Of a stretch of DNA of 64,000 nucleotides, positions 59,976 through 64,000 are shown piece by piece (positions within the stretch are counted from its first letter, which is position 1; every line of letters starts with the position of its first letter). This DNA is from Planktothrix serta PCC 8927 (lineage in GTDB: Bacteria > Cyanobacteriota > Cyanobacteriia > Cyanobacteriales > Microcoleaceae), in assembly GCF_900010725.2 (NCBI RefSeq), contig NZ_LR734824.1:30047-94046 (forward strand). Reading direction: 5' to 3'. Position numbers and translations under genes: made by a program. The notes under the pieces were generated by a model, which was not told where the DNA came from, did no database searches, and saw nothing but the letters and a program-made list of their open reading frames with translations.

Positions 59976-59980
59976 GTCAC

Positions 59981-61384
59981 TTACAGCAACTCCCGTACAT
60001 CCGTAACCACCCCGTTAATGGCCGCCGCCACTACCATCGCCGGACTCATCAACAACGTGCGTCCGTGAGCAGAACCCTGACGGCCTTTAAAATTGCGGTT
60101 AGAAGAGGATGCACTCAGTTGATTTCCCTGTAATTTATCGGGGTTCATCGCCAAACACATCGAACACCCCGCCTCGCGCCATTCAAACCCTGCCGTTTCA
60201 AATATTTTATCAAGTCCTTCCGCTTCCGCTTCCGCTTTCACCCGTTCAGAACCCGGTACGACAAAAGCTTTCACCCCATTGGCGACTTTCCGACCTTGGG
60301 CAAATTTAGCGGCTTCTCGCAGGTCACTCAGGCGGCCATTGGTGCAACTGCCAATAAAACAGACGTCCACTTTTGTCCCTTGAATCGGGGTTCCAGGGGC
60401 AAATTCCATATATTGATAGGCTTCTTTGGCCACATCCCGATCGCTTTCTGGAATCTGCTCTAAATCAGGAATCAACTCGTTAACGGCCATTCCCTGTCCT
60501 GGGGTAATGCCCCAAGTTAGGGTCGGAGCAATATCCGCAGCATCAAATTTTACCAGATCATCATAAACTGCATCCGTATCACTACGGATACTATTCCACC
60601 AGGCAACGGCCTTTTCCCAGTCGTCTACTTTGGGGGCAAAATCTCGACCTTTCAAATAGTCGTAAGTCACCTGATCCGGGTTCACATAGCCACAGCGAGC
60701 GCCGCCTTCAATGGACATATTACAAACCGTCATCCGTTCTTCCATTGACATCGCCTCAATAGTGCTTCCGGCGAATTCATAGGCATACCCGACACCGCCT
60801 TTTACCCCCAATGTACGGATAATATGCAGCACAACATCCTTGGCATAAACCCCCGGTGGCAGTTCTCCATTCACTTCAATGCGGCGCACCTTCAGTTTCC
60901 CTAACGCCAGGGTTTGAGACGCCAGAACATCCCGAACTTGAGACGTCCCGATGCCAAAAGCGATCGCCCCAAATGCTCCATGAGTGGAGGTGTGGGAGTC
61001 ACCACAAGCAATGGTCATCCCCGGTTGAGTTAACCCCTGTTCCGGTGCGATGACGTGAACAATGCCTTGATTTCCTGACCCGATATTGTAAAAACGGATA
61101 CCATGCTCTTGACAACTTTGTTCTAAAGACTGCATCATCTCTTCCGCCAAGGTATCCACAAAGGGACGAGCTTGGTTATCGGTGGGGACGATATGATCCA
61201 CTGTAGCGACGGTGCGTTCAGGATAGAGGACGGTGAGATGGCGATCGCGCAACATCGCAAACGCCTGGGGACTGGTAACTTCATGGATCAGGTGCAGACC
61301 AATGAAGAGTTGAGTCTGTCCTGAAGGGAGAGTTCCAACGGTATGCAACTCCCATACTTTATCAAATAGTGTTCTTTCGCTCAT
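59981..61384 (-). CDS. leuC: 3-isopropylmalate dehydratase large subunit
   Basis: LeuC is the iron-sulfur (aconitase-like) large subunit. The [4Fe-4S] ligands lie in [10 protein letters not shown] and [29 protein letters not shown] and [15 protein letters not shown] are family hallmarks. Length 467 is normal. The start ATG at 61384 is followed by [16 protein letters not shown], typical of the family. It heads the leuC-leuD pair. Confidence 0.96.
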   Translation of the reverse strand: MSERTLFDKVWELHTVGTLPSGQTQLFIGLHLIHEVTSPQAFAMLRDRHLTVLYPERTVATVDHIVPTDNQARPFVDTLAEEMMQSLEQSCQEHGIRFYNIGSGNQGIVHVIAPEQGLTQPGMTIACGDSHTSTHGAFGAIAFGIGTSQVRDVLASQTLALGKLKVRRIEVNGELPPGVYAKDVVLHIIRTLGVKGGVGYAYEFAGSTIEAMSMEERMTVCNMSIEGGARCGYVNPDQVTYDYLKGRDFAPKVDDWEKAVAWWNSIRSDTDAVYDDLVKFDAADIAPTLTWGITPGQGMAVNELIPDLEQIPESDRDVAKEAYQYMEFAPGTPIQGTKVDVCFIGSCTNGRLSDLREAAKFAQGRKVANGVKAFVVPGSERVKAEAEAEGLDKIFETAGFEWREAGCSMCLAMNPDKLQGNQLSASSSNRNFKGRQGSAHGRTLLMSPAMVVAAAINGVVTDVRELL

Positions 61385-61616
61385 AGAATCTGAAAAATAA
61401 TTGCGTTTGTAACGCTCTCTATACTGGTATTTATTTTAGCGGTTAATGGGACACAAATGGTTAAAAAGGGATAAAATAACGGATTTTTTTAATAGTATTT
61501 TGAAAATAACTTGTCTAAACTGATCAATATTCACTCATTTTTAATTAATCTTTAAAAATCATTCAAATTTCAATAAAATATGATAAAATAACATTTAACT
61601 CTACCCTCTTTTTATC

Positions 61617-62186
61617 ATGAATCCAACTCTGGCAGAATCAATGAAGTGGACAACAGCCGATTTAGAGTTGTTGTCAAACGATGAGTGGAAACGTTATGAA
61701 ATTATTGCGGGAGAATTATTTGTGACTAGAGCACCAGATTGGAATCATCAACGGATTTGCGGTAATATCTATGCAGAATTAAATGCTTGGTCACGTCGCA
61801 CAAACTTAGGGGAACCTGCAATGACCCCTGGAATTATTTATACTGAATCTGATAATGTCATTCCTGATGTGGTTTGGGTCAGTCGAGAAAAATTAGCAAC
61901 GTTATTAGATAGTTCAGGACATTTAACAGGTTCTCCTGAATTAGTCGTTGAAGTGTTATCCCCAGGAAAAGAAAATGAAAGACGGGATAAACAAGCAAAG
62001 TTAAAACTCTATTCTATTCAAGGTGTTCAGGAATATTGGATTGTTGATCAAAATCAACAGCAAATTCAAGTTTATCGTCGTCAAAATCATCAGTTAGCTT
62101 TAGCTGAAACCTTATCAATAACGGATGAAATCACCTCTCCACTTTTACCCGAATTTCGCTGTCAAGTTGAACTATTTTTTAATTAA
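61617..62186 (+). CDS. Uma2-family (DUF820) putative endonuclease, copy 2
   Basis: A 189-residue protein with the full Uma2 pattern: WTTADLELLSNDEWKRYEII, VIPDVVWVSREK, PELVVEVLSPGKENERRDKQAKLKLYS and VQEYWIVDQNQQ. The acidic and Lys residues of the PD-(D/E)xK fold are all in place, so it looks active. The ATG at 61617 is clear. It is followed eight bases later by an AbiEii-like gene, suggesting cotranscription. Confidence 0.88.
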   Translation: MNPTLAESMKWTTADLELLSNDEWKRYEIIAGELFVTRAPDWNHQRICGNIYAELNAWSRRTNLGEPAMTPGIIYTESDNVIPDVVWVSREKLATLLDSSGHLTGSPELVVEVLSPGKENERRDKQAKLKLYSIQGVQEYWIVDQNQQQIQVYRRQNHQLALAETLSITDEITSPLLPEFRCQVELFFN

Positions 62187-62194
62187 AACCAATC

Positions 62195-63145
62195 ATGAAT
62201 CAGCATTCTATTCCTGAACAATTGCCCTTTTTAGAGCGTTTATGTTGGCAAAGAATAGGAATTGAAAATTTAACGCCGTTGGAAATGCTAAAACGGTATG
62301 AACGGGGATGGCATTATCGAGATATTTTTGGGGAAATTAATCCAACGGAAGCCGAATTTATTCAACAACTGGCTCAACAGTATAATTCTTGGTTATTCAA
62401 TCAAATGTTTACACAAAACTTTCATCAAAAAATTATTACTGTTCTCCATCAACTCAATCCTAATTTCTTACAAGACTGTCAGGCTTATTTTGGTGGCGGA
62501 ACATTCATCTGTTTAAACTATGGAGAATATCGCCTGAGTAAAGATATTGATTTTCTCTGTTCCACAGGTTGCGGTTATCGATTATTAAGACAATCTCTGG
62601 GTCAAAATAAATATAACGCTTTATTTAATACTCAAAATAATATCACCTTTCCCCAAGAAATACAAGCCAATCAATATGGCATTAGATTTCCTTTATTAAT
62701 AGAAGGAACCTTAATCAAATTTGAAATTATTATGGAAGGAAGAATTGAACTAGAAGCACCCGCTTTTCCTCAATGGTCGTCTGTTCCTTGCTTAAGTTTA
62801 ATTGATTGTTTTGCAGAAAAACTATTAGCCAATGCTGACCGATGGATTGATATTTCAGTAGAATCACGGGATTTAATTGATTTATCTGTATTAAGATTAA
62901 ATACTTCTATTCCTTCCCAAGCGATCGCAAAATCAGAAGCAGCTTATCCTGTGATTGAACCGTTAAAGGAGGCGATCGCAAATTTTCAACAAAAACCCAA
63001 TTATCGAGATAAATGTTTTCAATCTCTAAGAATTAATAACCCTGTTGCGATTATTGACGGTTTAGATTTATTAGCGGTTGATTTTGGGTTAGAACCCACA
63101 GAAAGAACGTTTAGGGAATGTTTAGATCAAGATGAATTTATTTAA
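62195..63145 (+). CDS. AbiEii/AbiGii-like nucleotidyltransferase with N-terminal extension
   Basis: A 316-residue protein. The nucleotidyltransferase core (YFGGGTFICLNYGEYRLSKDIDFLCS) matches AbiEii/AbiGii toxins, whose family modifies tRNA or proteins with nucleotides. Unusually, it has about 80 extra N-terminal residues (FLERLCWQRIGIENLTPLEM, YERGWHYRDIFGEINPTEAEF), which look like the small antitoxin-like partner fused in. It lies eight bases after a Uma2 gene; its 3' end overlaps the convergent Uma2 gene by four bases. The role is inferred only from the fold. Confidence 0.72.
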   Translation: MNQHSIPEQLPFLERLCWQRIGIENLTPLEMLKRYERGWHYRDIFGEINPTEAEFIQQLAQQYNSWLFNQMFTQNFHQKIITVLHQLNPNFLQDCQAYFGGGTFICLNYGEYRLSKDIDFLCSTGCGYRLLRQSLGQNKYNALFNTQNNITFPQEIQANQYGIRFPLLIEGTLIKFEIIMEGRIELEAPAFPQWSSVPCLSLIDCFAEKLLANADRWIDISVESRDLIDLSVLRLNTSIPSQAIAKSEAAYPVIEPLKEAIANFQQKPNYRDKCFQSLRINNPVAIIDGLDLLAVDFGLEPTERTFRECLDQDEFI

Positions 63146-63714
63146 CTCGGATTCAGTTTTAACCAACTGAAGATATCCCTTAAGGTTAAAGTTAAATTAG
63201 AGATAAATTCAGGAACCGGAATTACAGCATCAAGTTCCTCTAAAAATATCGGTTGTTGTCCTGAAGGATAAACAAAAATAGACTTTTCCTCTGGAACAAT
63301 TAACCATCCCATCTGACAACCCGAATTTAAACAATGTAAAATCTTTTTAGTGACTTTAGTGGTACTTTGGTCTGGGGATAAAATCTCAATTGTCCAGTCA
63401 GGATGAGCATTAAAGGTATTAGCAATATCTCCATCTTCATCAAGGGGAATTCTATCCCACACAAAAACCGCTACATCAGGAACAATAGAACGACCGCTAA
63501 AGGTACATCTTAACTCAGGTAAAGCTAAAGCGATCGCTTGTTGTTCAGCAATATTATTAATGACTGTAACTAATTTACCTTGTAATTTACTATGTTTTCC
63601 TTGTGGCATGGGTTTCTGGATAATTTGACCATCGATATATTCACTAGCGGGTTTTGTTTCGGGTAACTTCAGAAATTCTTCTAAGGTCAATGTTTTGTTA
63701 AGAATTTGTACCAT
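63142..63714 (-). CDS. Uma2-family (DUF820) putative endonuclease, copy 3
   Basis: A 190-residue Uma2 protein with LTLEEFLKLPETKPASEYIDG, SIVPDVAVFVWDRIP, PDWTIEILSPDQSTTKVTKKILHCLNSG and MGWLIVPEEKSIFVY. It differs from copy 2 in lacking the EYW strand signature and ends with VIPVPEFISNLTLTLRDIFSWL. It is convergent with the AbiEii-like gene. The ATG at 63714 is clear. Confidence 0.87.
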   Translation of the reverse strand: MVQILNKTLTLEEFLKLPETKPASEYIDGQIIQKPMPQGKHSKLQGKLVTVINNIAEQQAIALALPELRCTFSGRSIVPDVAVFVWDRIPLDEDGDIANTFNAHPDWTIEILSPDQSTTKVTKKILHCLNSGCQMGWLIVPEEKSIFVYPSGQQPIFLEELDAVIPVPEFISNLTLTLRDIFSWLKLNPS

Positions 63715-63764
63715 TATTAATTCCCTTGTTCAAATTTTAACCAGTCTGATTCAATTATAACCCT

Positions 63765-63792
63765 GTAGGGGCGAGGCGCGCCTCGCCCCTAC
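63765..63792. repeat. Perfect 28-nt palindrome (GTAGGGGCGAGGCG arms)
   Basis: A perfect palindrome with GTAGGGGCGAGGCG arms. Its second half (CGCGCCTCGCCCCTAC) is identical to bases 1-16 of the window. It shares its ends with the elements at 8515-8586 and 40313-40369. Confidence 0.8.
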
Positions 63793-63821
63793 GAGATATT
63801 GGGATATTATCAAAAATATCA

Positions 63822-64000
63822 CTAAGCAATATTTCGTTGTTGTGACCAAAATTGACCGACTCTTAATTTCCACTTTTCCCAATATTCCATCAATTCCTGA
63901 GATTCAATTAAGGTAATATCAACTTCATAGGGAGTAACAGTAATAATAATCCCGTGATTAATATTAACTCCGTAGGGTTGACCATATTGTCGGTTTAACG
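63822..64000 (-). CDS. Partial protein of unknown function (C-terminus only)
   Basis: The minus-strand frame from the window edge reads LNRQYGQPYGVNINHG, then IITVTPYEVDITLIESQEL, and ends WEKWKLRVGQFWSQQRNIA before the TAG at 63822. About 59 C-terminal residues are visible; the start lies beyond the window. I do not recognise the family. Confidence 0.55.
   Translation of the reverse strand, partial: LNRQYGQPYGVNINHGIIITVTPYEVDITLIESQELMEYWEKWKLRVGQFWSQQRNIA

Overview
The window is chromosomal DNA from a cyanobacterium, most likely a filamentous Oscillatoriales species close to Planktothrix; the genus is inferred, the phylum is certain. The evidence is a phycobilisome rod-core linker (CpcG), a pair of fused flavodiiron proteins (Flv1/Flv3 type), many HIP1 octamers (gcgatcgc), a kdp operon whose KdpD lacks a kinase, and abundant heptanucleotide tandem repeats between genes. 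No rRNA, tRNA, CRISPR array or prophage was recognised.

Layout. Positions 1-8500 hold a HEAT-repeat protein, the replication-origin region (dnaN, DnaA boxes and heptamer repeats, dnaA), an HtrA-type protease, peptide deformylase and three tandem TerD-family genes. Positions 8660-13225 hold cpcG, a DUF3120-type membrane protein, an FHA-adenylate cyclase, an SRPBCC-like protein and a phasin-like protein. Positions 13860-17770 hold an NfeD-like protein with two SPFH/flotillin genes and a DUF2809 protein. Positions 17797-25028 hold endonuclease V, flv1 and flv3, a solo TnpB with a substituted catalytic residue, a candidate small RNA and an adenosine deaminase-like gene. Positions 25632-29755 hold purA, an unrecognised three-gene cassette, rplY and a PfkB/adenosine-kinase-like gene. 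Positions 29927-34237 hold an APH-like/P-loop kinase fusion, a GH10-like hydrolase and a Fic protein. Positions 34243-42244 hold kdpA-B-G-C-D on the minus strand and a divergent histidine kinase/response regulator pair. The remainder mixes housekeeping genes (pgm, tldD/pmbA-like, uvrC, leuD, leuC) with accessory ones: a BrnT/BrnA toxin-antitoxin pair, three Uma2-family genes, an AbiEii-like nucleotidyltransferase, two large sensor kinases (one next to a BMP-family lipoprotein) and a damaged TPR gene.

The most notable signal is in the non-coding DNA. A conserved structured element of about 270-300 nt occurs twice, at 2175-2441 (minus) and 9908-10205 (plus), with a degenerate third copy at 25435-25590 (plus). 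It resembles HEARO/omega RNAs of IscB/IsrB elements, but no IscB or IsrB gene lies beside any copy. All three are in sense orientation in the 5' leader of a gene (dnaN, the DUF3120 gene and purA). A second non-coding candidate, at 23787-23874, has a consensus promoter, about 55 transcribed bases and a strong intrinsic terminator.

Functional links: purine metabolism is represented by purA, the adenosine deaminase-like gene, the adenosine-kinase-like gene and a BMP-family (often nucleoside-binding) lipoprotein. Potassium uptake is encoded by kdp with a non-kinase KdpD. Electron-sink photoprotection (Flv1/Flv3) and light harvesting (CpcG) mark a phototroph.
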